Both the position numbers and the translations under genes were made by a program. This document shows positions 8,376 to 16,357 of a stretch of 64,000 nt of DNA, one piece after another. The notes below the pieces were generated by a model that did not search any database, was not told where the DNA came from, and was given only the letters and a program-made list of their open reading frames with translations. Positions within the stretch are counted from its first letter, which is position 1. Every line of letters starts with the position of its first letter. This stretch comes from Thermobifida alba. GTDB lineage: Bacteria > Actinomycetota > Actinomycetes > Streptosporangiales > Streptosporangiaceae. Where the stretch lies: the NCBI RefSeq assembly GCF_023208015.1, contig NZ_CP051627.1, forward strand, positions 4,818,422-4,882,421. Direction: 5' to 3'.

Positions 8376-9122
8376 TCAGTCCAGCAGCCGCTGGGGGATG
8401 ACCTCCTCGCGCAGGGCGCGCAGGACGTCGTCGAAGTCCCCGATGTGGCCGACGTGCTCGGTGCGGCGGCGCACCTCGGAGCGGATGGCCTCGACCACGG
8501 TCGGGCTCTGCACCACCTCGGCCAGCGGTGCGCCGGCCAACGCCCGACGCCACTCCAGCAGGGTGTTCAGCCGCCCGTTGGCGACGGCGGCCCGGCTCAG
8601 GTGGAACAGGGCGTCCACCTTGGTCTTCGGCTCGGCCTCCCCCAGCAGGTCGACCTCCAGGATCAGCATGGGGGAGTCCTCGGCCGTCTCCGCGTGGTAG
8701 ACCTGCCACGCCCGGCCGTTGGTGAGCACCAGCCACTGGACGCCCTCGGCCGCGGCGCTGAGCCGCGCCGGGCGCAGGTTGCGCGCGCTGATGTCCTGGC
8801 CGCACCGCTTCGCCTCGACCAGGGCGAAGACCTCGTCCCCGACTTTCAGCCCGTAGTCGACGGCGTCGTTCTTGGTGCGGTACTCGGTGGTCACCTCGTC
8901 GTACTTGTTGTACCCCAGTCCCTCGCTGAGGAAGTCGGTGATCAGCAGACGGGTGTCGCCCTCGTTGGCGTCCCTGGCCACGAGGTCCTCCAGCGGTCCG
9001 GTGAGCTGCTCCAGCGCCGTGTGCAGCTGGCTGCGCGCGTCAGCCTCCCACTGCGGGATGGGGTCCTCGGGGGTGGCGAATTCTCCGGTCCAGGTCAGTA
9101 CCTGGGTGGCGTCCGGGTCCAT
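8376..9122 (-). CDS. Orphan type I restriction HsdR-N-like nuclease domain protein
   Basis: 248 residues, start ATG 9122. The N-terminal half resembles the HSDR_N/PD-(D/E)xK domain: RLLITDFLSEGLGYN, then EVTTEYRTKNDAVDYGLKV and EVFALVEAKRCGQD, giving the D-x(n)-E-x-K catalytic pattern, followed by QWLVLTNGRAWQVYH. The C-terminal part is helical with LLEWRRALAGAPLAEVVQSPTVVEAIRSEVRRR. No helicase, HsdM or HsdS follows, so it is not a complete type I system. Such stand-alone proteins are common in actinomycetes, with unknown partner or target. A promoter-like element (9172-9183) lies upstream. Confidence 0.7.
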   Translation of the reverse strand: MDPDATQVLTWTGEFATPEDPIPQWEADARSQLHTALEQLTGPLEDLVARDANEGDTRLLITDFLSEGLGYNKYDEVTTEYRTKNDAVDYGLKVGDEVFALVEAKRCGQDISARNLRPARLSAAAEGVQWLVLTNGRAWQVYHAETAEDSPMLILEVDLLGEAEPKTKVDALFHLSRAAVANGRLNTLLEWRRALAGAPLAEVVQSPTVVEAIRSEVRRRTEHVGHIGDFDDVLRALREEVIPQRLLD

Positions 9123-9171
9123 TGGTGTCTGAATCCCATTCCGTGCGATGTCGGGCGGAACAATGACCGTC

Positions 9172-9183
9172 GGACCATTATCG
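9172..9183 (-). promoter_or_regulatory. Promoter-like element CGATAATGGTCC (copy 2)
   Basis: The 12-mer is identical to that at 3908-3919 and, on the minus strand, ends 49 bases before the ATG at 9122, almost the same spacing as copy 1. The GATAAT core fits a -10 hexamer. The flanks differ between the copies, so a shared sigma factor or activator site is more likely than recent duplication. Confidence 0.35.
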
Positions 9184-9288
9184 ACCACGGCGCTCAGAAC
9201 CCCCGTCGTCACCGGGGTTCCGGCGCACCGGTGACCACGGGACCGGAGGACCGGAAACCGGGTCCGGGACGACGGCCGGGGACGGTCC

Positions 9289-9825
9289 TCACGGAGGCGC
9301 GGCCCGGTGGGACCGCCGGACCGGGGCGCCGCGGCGCAGGTACTCGGCAAGGGCGTCGTCGAGGGGGACGAGGTCCGGACGCAGCAGGCCGACCAGGAGA
9401 TCGCGGTCGTGCGCGTCGAGCAGCACCAGGGGGCGGCGCAGCCGCACGCTCCACGAGCGGGGGTCGGGGAAGGCGTGCAGTGCCGCCACGTGGTCGGCGA
9501 GGACCGGTCCCGTGCCGAACGGCGCCAGTTCGGTGACGCGCAGCGGGCAGCGCAGCGGGTACTCGCGGTCGCCGAACCGCACCGGGGCGGTGTCGCGGGT
9601 GACGGGGGCGGCCACGGTGGCGAGCGCGACGACGCGGCCCCGGTCACGGGTGGGATTGCGGAAGCAGCCGCGGGTGGTGTAGATGAGCAGTTCGTCCCCG
9701 GCGGACAGCCGGGAGGCCTGGCCCGCCCGCGCGGCGGGGAACGCGGTCTGCCGGGTGGACAGCACCCACGCCAGCGCCTCCCGGTCGCCGATCACCATCA
9801 GGTACGCGCTGCGCTCACCGCTCAC
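9289..9825 (-). CDS. EVE/PUA-like domain protein, 178 aa
   Basis: The start is GTG 9825 (VSGERSAYLMVIGD); its ribosome binding site is weak. The pattern ALAWVLSTRQTAF, then LSAGDELLIYTTRG, then RVVALATVAAPV resembles the EVE/PUA-like barrel, which in other proteins binds modified bases in DNA or RNA. The remaining part carries several Arg-Pro-Leu strands and no catalytic motif. No nuclease domain is attached. It may be a nucleic-acid-binding or regulatory protein; the family call comes from overall pattern. Confidence 0.55.
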   Translation of the reverse strand: MSGERSAYLMVIGDREALAWVLSTRQTAFPAARAGQASRLSAGDELLIYTTRGCFRNPTRDRGRVVALATVAAPVTRDTAPVRFGDREYPLRCPLRVTELAPFGTGPVLADHVAALHAFPDPRSWSVRLRRPLVLLDAHDRDLLVGLLRPDLVPLDDALAEYLRRGAPVRRSHRAAPP

Positions 9826-9885
9826 GGTCCGACCGTACCGGGTTCGGCGCCCCGCGGGGAGCGCCGCCGGGGCACGCCCGCCGGG

Positions 9886-10561
9886 TCAGGTGGCGCGGAC
9901 CCGCCGAACGCCGTGGGCGGCGCGCAGGTCGGCGGCGCTCCAGCCGCGTTCCCGGACCCGGTGCGGCAGCAGGGCCCCGGCGAGGAGGGCGGCCTGGTGT
10001 TCGGACCGGGCGCGGACCGCGGCGACGGCCCCGGCGCGGTCCGGGACCGTGTGGAGCGGGTCCAGGCCGGTACGGAGGATGTCCTTCGCGGCGTCGACGA
10101 ACGGTTCGGAGGGGTCGGGGGGCGCGATTCCCGGGGAAGCCGTCCGCGTACGGACTGGCCGATCGCGTCGGCGGTGTCGAGAGCCTGGCCGGCGCCGATC
10201 CGGGCCCCACGGGAAGCCTGCCGTGCCGGGCGTAGGAGCGTCAGGTGGACACCCCTGGAGGACGTGGACCTTCCGGTGCACCGGATCGTGCTGGGCGTGG
10301 GCGGTCTCCTCGTCCTCCCCGTCCTCGTCGTCGGGGTAGGGCCGGATCCGCGCGGAGGGTTCCTCGGCTGCGGCGAGCGTGAACTCCGCGCTGTCGCGGG
10401 CCGGGGCCCACAGGATGTCGGCCACGGTGCGGTGGTCGCGCTGCTCCTCGGCCGAGGCGGCCGGCAGAACACCGGAGCGATCCGCGTTCCCCGTCTCCCG
10501 CGGCCATGGCCGCCTGGCGCCACGGCTCCAGCTCCGCCCTCCGCTCCCGGAACCCCCGCAT
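9886..10561 (-). pseudogene. Frameshifted hypothetical gene downstream of the HTH gene
   Basis: Protein-like sequence continues across three reading frames on the minus strand. From ATG 10561 one frame reads MRGFRERRAELEPWRQAAM. Around 10485 a second takes over with SGVLPAASAEEQRDHRTVAD and runs to VHRKVHVLQG at ~10255. A third gives LTLLRPARQASRGARIGAGQ to ~10135, and the second frame returns with DPSEPFVDAAKDILRTG to the stop at 9886. The last two shifts compensate each other, leaving ~120 bases of out-of-frame, Arg/Pro-rich filler. The switches fall near short C or G runs (CCCC, CCCGGGG, GACGGGGA), so sequencing error cannot be excluded. A 179-residue frame from GTG 10425 remains open. The family is unknown. 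Confidence 0.5.
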
Positions 10562-10673
10562 CACGTCCGGCGGCGTCCCTTCCGACTGCAGTGGTGCCCC
10601 TCCGCCACGGGGGCGGCCGCTTTGCCGGCTCCCCGCGGAGCCCGGGGCGGGCAGCGCGGTTTCCCAAGGGACG

Positions 10674-11594
10674 TCACCGTGACGCGAACTCCAGGGGGTC
10701 GCCCTCCGCGACCGCGCCCAGGTCGTCGGCTCCAGCGGAGAACTCCCGGTCCGGGTAGAGGGCGACCAGGCCGATCCAGTCGCGCACCGTCGCCCCCGCC
10801 GGCAGTTCCACCGGGACGCTTCCCGGCCGCCGGGCCGCGCTGACGACCTGGGCGAAGACCCCGGTGGTGATGGTCGCGACCACCACCGGGCGGCCGTGGG
10901 CGCGCAGGCGGGCGAAGACCGCCGCGGCCTGGTCGTCGGGCGAGCACACCACGACGGTGTGGCGGCCCCGGGCGTCCCGGACCTGCGGATGCCGCAGCAG
11001 GTACTCGATGAAGCGGGGGGTGTGGCGGGCGTGCTCCACCAGGCGTGTGGCGATGTCCGGGGTGTCCTCGCGGCCGGGCAGCATGTCGAAGTCCACGTCG
11101 AGGCTGACCCGGATCGGCCGTGCGCCGTGCCGCAGCAGCCAGTCGATCTCGGTGGCCTCGGCCCGGGTGGGCCGGTTCTCGCCGTCGTCCAGGCCGATCC
11201 CGCGCAGCCAGGCGTTGACCTCCGACCACAGCCACACCAGGGACCGGCCGACGGTGCCCTCCGGGGCGGGGAAGGGGGCTTTGTCGCGGCGCTGCCCGTG
11301 CACCCACTGGGTGACGTTCTGGCGGCTGCGGCCGGTGCGCTCGGCGATGTCGGACACGCCGACCAGGTCGGGGTCCAGGCGCAGGATCCGCATCGCGGGA
11401 GCGAGTGTCCGGGCACGCGCCACCACGGCCCCGGCGGCGGCGACCGCATCCGGTCCGCTGCCCGAGACCGTCATGCGGTGCACCCCGTGGGAGCAGGACA
11501 GTACGGCGTCCAGTTCGTCGGTGAGGGCGCCGACGGCGGCGTGGTCGTCGAGGCTGATCCCGTCCACAACGAAGACGAACTCGTAGTCGGGCAA
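10674..11594 (-). CDS. HTH DNA-binding protein paired with HicA-like gene
   Basis: 306 residues, start TTG 11594 with AAAGGGA six bases upstream. Residues ~1-70 (YEFVFVVDGISLDDHAAV) form an alpha/beta segment. Residues ~78-120 hold a helix-turn-helix (GVSDIAERTGRSRQNVTQW) followed by SLVWLWSEVNAWLR, a pattern of actinobacterial DNA-binding proteins. The C-terminal ~180 residues contain two nucleotide-binding-like strands (HTVVVCSPDDQAAAVFARL, RPVVVATITTGV) and are not recognised. The HicA-like gene lies 88 bases upstream in the same direction, so this may be an antitoxin/autorepressor; this is inferred from the arrangement. It could equally be an independent regulator. Confidence 0.55.
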   Translation of the reverse strand: MPDYEFVFVVDGISLDDHAAVGALTDELDAVLSCSHGVHRMTVSGSGPDAVAAAGAVVARARTLAPAMRILRLDPDLVGVSDIAERTGRSRQNVTQWVHGQRRDKAPFPAPEGTVGRSLVWLWSEVNAWLRGIGLDDGENRPTRAEATEIDWLLRHGARPIRVSLDVDFDMLPGREDTPDIATRLVEHARHTPRFIEYLLRHPQVRDARGRHTVVVCSPDDQAAAVFARLRAHGRPVVVATITTGVFAQVVSAARRPGSVPVELPAGATVRDWIGLVALYPDREFSAGADDLGAVAEGDPLEFASR

Positions 11595-11682
11595 CGCGTT
11601 CCCTTTCCGGAGGGCGGGCGCGACTGGTGGGGGAGGGCGGGCGCCCGGCCGCCCTCCAGTCTCGCACCGCTGTTGACGAACG

Positions 11683-11970
11683 TCAACGAGGCTGGGCGGG
11701 GCGGCCGTCCGGCTCCTCCCGTACGGGAGCGCGCCTCGGGTCGTCGGGGGGCAGCGGGCAACGCCGCGCCTCCCGGAGAATGCGCCGGGCCGCCTGGCCG
11801 GGGTTGCGGGGCGTGCCCGGCACCTGGATGCGGGAACAGCCGCACGGACAGCGCAGCCGCCCCCAGTGGCCCTCGCCGTGGAGCGTCCACCCGTCCGCCA
11901 CCAGCGTCCGCAGCACTTCGCGGACCTCGCTCTTCTGGTGTGCGGAGGGGTTGAGCTCCTTACCGGTCAA
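11683..11970 (-). CDS. HicA-like small protein (putative toxin), ~95 aa
   Basis: The coding signal begins near LTGKELNPSAHQKSEVREVL. The proposed start is TTG 11970, with GGAG eight bases upstream; the frame is open further, so the start is uncertain. The core reads LRTLVADGWTLHGEGHWGRL, CPCGCSRIQVPGTPRNP and ARRILREARRC. This recalls the double-stranded-RNA-binding-like fold of HicA mRNA interferases, with the usual GSH replaced by a GHWGRL histidine and a VPGTP loop. The tail is Pro/Arg-rich. The following gene encodes an HTH protein, the partner expected for a toxin-antitoxin pair. The fold is inferred from pattern. Confidence 0.5.
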   Translation of the reverse strand: MTGKELNPSAHQKSEVREVLRTLVADGWTLHGEGHWGRLRCPCGCSRIQVPGTPRNPGQAARRILREARRCPLPPDDPRRAPVREEPDGRPAQPR

Positions 11971-12118
11971 CTGCGGGACTCCCGACCTGTCGAAGGGGCG
12001 CGGCTCGGCAGCGGCCGATCCGGGGGGCCCGTGAACCACCTCAACCGGGGCAGGACACGGGAAACCCAGTATTCCAGGAGGAGACCCCCACTGCCGGACA
12101 GACCGGTCCCGCGGCGGC

Positions 12119-13525
12119 TCAGCCCGCTCCACTCACCGCGGCGGGGGCGACGGCACGGGGCAGGCGGGAGGCGAGCTCCCACAGCGGCCCCTCCAACGCC
12201 TCGCTGAAGGTCGGGAACGGGTGCACGGTGTCCACCAGGGTCGCCACCGGAAGTTCGGCGCGCACCGCCTGGGAGACCTCCGAGATCCACTCCTCCGCCC
12301 GTCCGCCCACGGCGGTCGCCCCGACGAGGACGCCGCGCGCGGAGTCCGCCACCAGTTTCACCCAGCCTTCCCGCGCGTCGTCGATGGCCGAGCGGACCGT
12401 GCCGGAGACCGGGAAGGCGGCGACGAGCGGGTCGACACCCGCCGCGCGGGCCGACGCCTCGGTGTGCCCGACCGAGGCCAGCACCGGATCGGTGTAGACC
12501 GTGCGCGGCACCCCGCGGTAGTCGGCGCGCACGACGTGCCCGGACAGGTTGGCCGCGACGACCCGCCCCTGGTAGTGCGCGGTGTGGGTGAACGGCGAGA
12601 CCCCCGTGACGTCACCGACCGCCCACAGGTTCTGCGCACCCGCGACCCGGCAGCGGTCGTCGACGGTCAGGGGCGCCCCCGGTTCCGGGTGAAGCCCCAG
12701 CACCTCCAGGCCCAGACCGGAGGTGTCCGGTCTCCGACCCGTCGCGAACAGGATCCGGGAGGCCTCCACCGTCCGTCCGTCGGCCAGCCGCACCCGGGCG
12801 CCGCCCCCGTGCCGCCGGGCCCCGGTCGGCGTCGTGTTCCGCAGCACCCGGACCCCGACCCGTTCCAGGGCCTGCGCCACCTCCTCGGACGCCTCGTCCT
12901 CCTCCCGCGGGATCAGGCGGGGGCCGCGCTGGACGAGCGTCACCGCGCACCCGAACGCGGCGAACAGGTACGCCGTCTCGCAGCCCACCGCACCGCCGCC
13001 CAGCACCAGGAGGGACTCGGGATACTCGTCGGTGCTCATCGCCTGCTCGCTGGTCCACGTCGGGCACTCGGCGAGCCCGGGAACGTCGGGGACCTCGGGG
13101 ACCGAACCAGTGTTGAGCACCAGGTCGCGGTAGCCGACCTCGGTGTCCGCCACCTCCACCACGCCGGGCCGGACGACACGGCCCCGGCCGCGCAGCAGTT
13201 CGGCCCCGGTCCGTTCCAGCGCGGCGGCGGCCGCGCCGTCGTCCCGCCCGTTGACCAGACGCTCCCGGTGGGCCACCGCCCGGGAGTAGGCCTCCCGTGC
13301 CGGGACCGCGCCGGTGAACAGCCCGGTGAACCTGCCCTCCCGGGCCAGCCGCCACGCGGTGGCGGCCCGCAGCATCGCCTTGCTCGGCACACAGGCGAGG
13401 AACGGGCAGCGGCCGCCGACCAGAGCCGGTTCCACCACGGCCACCGAGCGGCCCCGCACCCCGTTCCAGACCAGTTTCGCTCCGGCGCCGGCACCCAGGA
13501 TCACGACATCGAAAGAACGCACCAC
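12119..13525 (-). CDS. FAD-dependent pyridine nucleotide-disulfide oxidoreductase
   Basis: 468 residues from GTG 13525 (VVRSFDVVILG); GGGAGGGGAGGGG lies just upstream. The domains follow the Lpd/MerA/Sth order: FAD-binding VVILGAGAGAK, redox motif GGRCPFLACVPSK (a Cys-x4-Cys pair as in GGTCxNxGCxPSK), LLVLGGGAVGCETAYL for NAD(P), FATGRRP, NLWAVGDV and the C-terminal dimer interface with VDTVHPFPTFSEAL carrying the catalytic His-Pro and Glu. The redox cysteines, histidine and glutamate are all present, so it should be active. No dehydrogenase-complex or mercury gene is near, so lipoamide, mercuric or mycothione substrates cannot be separated; the name should stay generic. Confidence 0.85.
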   Translation of the reverse strand: MVRSFDVVILGAGAGAKLVWNGVRGRSVAVVEPALVGGRCPFLACVPSKAMLRAATAWRLAREGRFTGLFTGAVPAREAYSRAVAHRERLVNGRDDGAAAAALERTGAELLRGRGRVVRPGVVEVADTEVGYRDLVLNTGSVPEVPDVPGLAECPTWTSEQAMSTDEYPESLLVLGGGAVGCETAYLFAAFGCAVTLVQRGPRLIPREEDEASEEVAQALERVGVRVLRNTTPTGARRHGGGARVRLADGRTVEASRILFATGRRPDTSGLGLEVLGLHPEPGAPLTVDDRCRVAGAQNLWAVGDVTGVSPFTHTAHYQGRVVAANLSGHVVRADYRGVPRTVYTDPVLASVGHTEASARAAGVDPLVAAFPVSGTVRSAIDDAREGWVKLVADSARGVLVGATAVGGRAEEWISEVSQAVRAELPVATLVDTVHPFPTFSEALEGPLWELASRLPRAVAPAAVSGAG

Positions 13526-13855
13526 GCCCCTCCCCTCCCACGGGTCTGTCCAGGCGGCTACCCGCTGACACGGGACGGAACCGGGAAACGGCGGGGCCGC
13601 ACGGCAGCGGTACGCGGGGGGCGCGACGACACCCCGGACGACCGCCCGCGTCCGCGCAGGCCATCGCCCGGGACGGCTGGGGAGGCAGGCGCGGTTTCGC
13701 GCGGGGACCGTGGTCCAGCCCCCGGGACTGCTCCCACACCGCCACCGGGGGCGATGCCGGACGAAACCACGGAGGTCCGACAATCCGGTTTCCACCCGCT
13801 TCGAGGGGCGCCGGGTCTACGATCCTTGGGTCACGTCATCCCCCGGAGGTCCCCC
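13526..13855. other. 330-base intergenic region between divergent genes
   Basis: No gene is seen. The left edge holds the G-rich ribosome binding site of the oxidoreductase. On the plus strand TACGAT at 13818-13823 is a possible -10 for the next gene, ~33 bases before its ATG, with no convincing -35. The remainder is GC-rich without repeats. Confidence 0.4.
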
Positions 13856-15040
13856 ATGGTTTTTCACTACGGCCGTCTCACCAGGGACGGTGGAGCCGAC
13901 CCGCGTGAGCTCACCTTCGCCGTCCTCGCCCTGCAGACGACCGGCCTGGACGTGGACTGGGGGGCGCGCCTGTGCGAGGTGGCCGTGGTACGGATGCGCG
14001 GCGACGGCACCGTCCTCGACGAGTACGCCACCCTCGTCAACCCGGGGATCCCCGTGGGCAACACCGAACTCCACGGGATCACCGACGCCTGGATGGTGGG
14101 CGTGCCCGGATTCGAGCAGATCGCCGGGGACCTGGTCAGCTACCTCGGCGACGCCGTCGTCGTCGGCCACGACCTCTTCGCCGCCGAACGGTTCCTCGCC
14201 GCCGAGTTCGACCTCCTCGGCATCCCCCTGACCAACCTGCCGGGCCTGTGCACCCTGACCGCCTTCCGCACCCACCTGAAGCACCCCGACCACCGCTTCG
14301 ACTCGCTGTGCCGGACCCTGACGGGGCAGTGGCCGGTCGCAGAGCACCACGCCCTGGAGGACGCCCGCTGCCTCGCCGCGATGCTGGCGACCCTGCTCAC
14401 CACCGCCCCCCAGCCGCTGGGCTGGGAGGGGCCCGTGTCGGCGGCCCTGCCGATGCTGGCCTGCGGGGGCGACGTCGCACCGCGCGCCGCCATCCCCCGC
14501 CGGGCGGCCGAGGACGACCTCGACGCACTGGCCGCGCGACTGCCCCTGATGAACAACGCGCCGCACCCCCGCCCGGACGGGCTCGCCAACTACCGCATGG
14601 CGCTGGAGCAGTTCACCGCCGACGGCACGGTTCCGGCGGAGCACGCCGAGCGGCTGGCGATGCTGGCCGCCCGCGCCGGACTCACCCAGCACACCGCCCG
14701 CGAGGTGCACCGCGAGGCGCTCGCGCGGCTCCCCCAGCGCGTCGGCGCGACCAGCGGCGGCACGGCCGGTACGGTCGCCGTGGGGGTCGGCGGACACGGC
14801 GGGACCGCGGCGCCCGACTGGCGGCAGGTGTGGCGGCCGCGCGAACTGACCCCGGAGGAGTACCGCGTCCAGTTCGCCGAGCCCGGCGACACCACCCCGG
14901 AGGACCTCGTCATCGACCCGCCGGAGGCCGGCTCCCGCAAGGAGTTGGAGAAGCCGAGGTGGGAGATGAAAACCGTCCTGTTCGTGACCGTCCTGCTCGT
15001 GCTCGCCGTGGCCTGGCAGTACGTGGTGTGGGTGGTCTGA
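13856..15040 (+). CDS. DEDDh exonuclease homologue with missing catalytic residues and C-terminal membrane anchor
   Basis: 394 residues from ATG 13856, with GGAGG six bases upstream. Residues ~20-185 have the DnaQ/PolC exonuclease layout, but Exo I reads VLALQTTGL where DxE is required (usually VxDxETTG), so both metal ligands are replaced by Ala and Gln. In Exo II, GHDLFAAERFL replaces GHNxxFDxxFL and also lacks the aspartate. Only the Exo III part (HHALEDARCLAAM) is intact. A variable middle region follows, then WRPRELTPEEYRVQF. The last ~23 residues (TVLFVTVLLVLAVAWQYVVW) form a transmembrane helix. It is probably a membrane-tethered nucleic-acid-binding or structural protein, not a nuclease; function is unknown. 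Confidence 0.75.
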   Translation: MVFHYGRLTRDGGADPRELTFAVLALQTTGLDVDWGARLCEVAVVRMRGDGTVLDEYATLVNPGIPVGNTELHGITDAWMVGVPGFEQIAGDLVSYLGDAVVVGHDLFAAERFLAAEFDLLGIPLTNLPGLCTLTAFRTHLKHPDHRFDSLCRTLTGQWPVAEHHALEDARCLAAMLATLLTTAPQPLGWEGPVSAALPMLACGGDVAPRAAIPRRAAEDDLDALAARLPLMNNAPHPRPDGLANYRMALEQFTADGTVPAEHAERLAMLAARAGLTQHTAREVHREALARLPQRVGATSGGTAGTVAVGVGGHGGTAAPDWRQVWRPRELTPEEYRVQFAEPGDTTPEDLVIDPPEAGSRKELEKPRWEMKTVLFVTVLLVLAVAWQYVVWVV

Positions 15041-15072
15041 ACGCAGCGGCGGCCCCGTCCGCGCGACCCCGG

Positions 15073-15993
15073 TCACCGGACGCGCAGGCCGCGGACGACA
15101 CTCAGGATCCGGTCCGGATCGCGCAGGTCGGACCAGGTGAAGCGGACGATGCGGATACCGGGGACGGCGAGTTCCAGGGCGTCGCGGCGACGGTCGCGGC
15201 GCGGGGCCCCCGCCGGCTCGGACCGCCCTCCTTCGTCGGCCTCGACGAGCAGCCGACGGTCCTCCCACCACAGGGCGCCGACGGCGACGAGACGGCCCCG
15301 CGCGTCGTGGAACGGGTGCCGCACAGCGTCGGGCGGCACGCCGCCGTCGACGCACACCAGCCTGATCCGGGTCTCCAGCGGACTCCGCGCCCGGCCGTCG
15401 GCCAGCGTCCACCACGGCCGGGAACGGGCGCTGCCGGGGCGGCCGGCGTTGGCGGCGGCGAGCGCGGGCAGGTCCGCGGCGCGGACGAGCCCCTGGTTGA
15501 GAGCGGAGTCGAGCAGGCACACAGCGGTGGCGCGGTCGGTGTCCACCAGCACGTCGCGCAGGGTCCGCTGCGGCGTGGTCACCCGCAGCGGACCGTACAC
15601 GGTGACCTCGCCGGGACCGGTGGCCCAGAAGTGCTCGACGACCCCGCCCCCGCCGCGCCGGGACCGTGACGCGGGCACGGTCAGGTGCACGTCCCCCGGC
15701 CAGGGCGGCAGCCCCCGCAGCCGCCACAGGCGGGCGGCGGTGTGCGTGCTGGCGACCGCCGCGGGCCCCCACGCCAGCTGCGCCGCCGTCACCGCGGCCA
15801 GCAGACGGCCCCGCTCGGTGGCGGACGTGTGCTCCCCGACCAGGTAGACGTCCCGGTGCAGCGGGAGCCACGCGCCCTGGCGCACCAGGGAGCGCAGCAG
15901 CGGGCCGGTGACGCCGTGGCGCAGCGCCTGCCTCCGGCTGATGACCCCGTACTGTGCGGCCGCGAACGCGCTCGCGGCCCGAATCGTGTCCAT
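15073..15993 (-). CDS. AbiEi-like N-terminus with DUF559-type nuclease-like C-terminus
   Basis: 306 residues from ATG 15993. The N-terminal ~60 residues (AAQYGVISRRQALRHGVTGP, then LVRQGAWLPLHRDVYLVG) are the winged-helix type found in AbiEi antitoxins. The middle contains TTPQRTLRDVL and AVCLLDSALNQG, also typical. The C-terminal ~100 residues resemble DUF559/REase_MTES_1575 (SPLETRIRLVCVDGGVPPDA, LVAVGALWWEDRRLLVEADE, DRRRDALELAVPGIRIVRFTW), with the E and D/E positions partly preserved. Actinomycetes carry many such proteins; they are usually stand-alone, with no AbiEii toxin beside them, as here. Nuclease activity is possible but unproven. Confidence 0.7.
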   Translation of the reverse strand: MDTIRAASAFAAAQYGVISRRQALRHGVTGPLLRSLVRQGAWLPLHRDVYLVGEHTSATERGRLLAAVTAAQLAWGPAAVASTHTAARLWRLRGLPPWPGDVHLTVPASRSRRGGGGVVEHFWATGPGEVTVYGPLRVTTPQRTLRDVLVDTDRATAVCLLDSALNQGLVRAADLPALAAANAGRPGSARSRPWWTLADGRARSPLETRIRLVCVDGGVPPDAVRHPFHDARGRLVAVGALWWEDRRLLVEADEGGRSEPAGAPRRDRRRDALELAVPGIRIVRFTWSDLRDPDRILSVVRGLRVR

Positions 15994-16357
15994 GCGCCGA
16001 TCATGCGTCCCGTCCCCGGGGTGCGGCCGACCGGATTCGCGGGCTGTGGACAACCCCGCCGGCCCACCCGTCGAGGAGCTGCCGGGACCGGGCACGGCCG
16101 TCCGTCCCGGGCCCCGGCCGTCCGGGGCTCTCCGGCAGGGGCGCGCGGACGGGGACTCAGCGCGCGGCCCCGAGGACGGACCGGCGCCGGACTGACCGCC
16201 CGGCCGACCGGGGGCGGCCCCGTCCGCGGCACCGCCCCCGGCCGCCCTGACGGCGCCGGGGAGGAGAGCACCCGGGGTTTCCCGAGACACCCGGATAGCC
16301 GACCGGGGACGCGGGTAGCGGGCGGGCGACCTGTCACAGCTCGGAGGGAGCCCCGCC
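15994..16357. other. 364-base intergenic region, nothing recognised
   Basis: The region between divergent genes is uniformly GC-rich. Open frames exist but show only shadow composition (Arg/Pro/Gly-rich). I see no RNA gene, repeat or clear promoter; the only signal is the CGGAGGGAG ribosome binding site of the next gene at its right edge. Confidence 0.4.
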
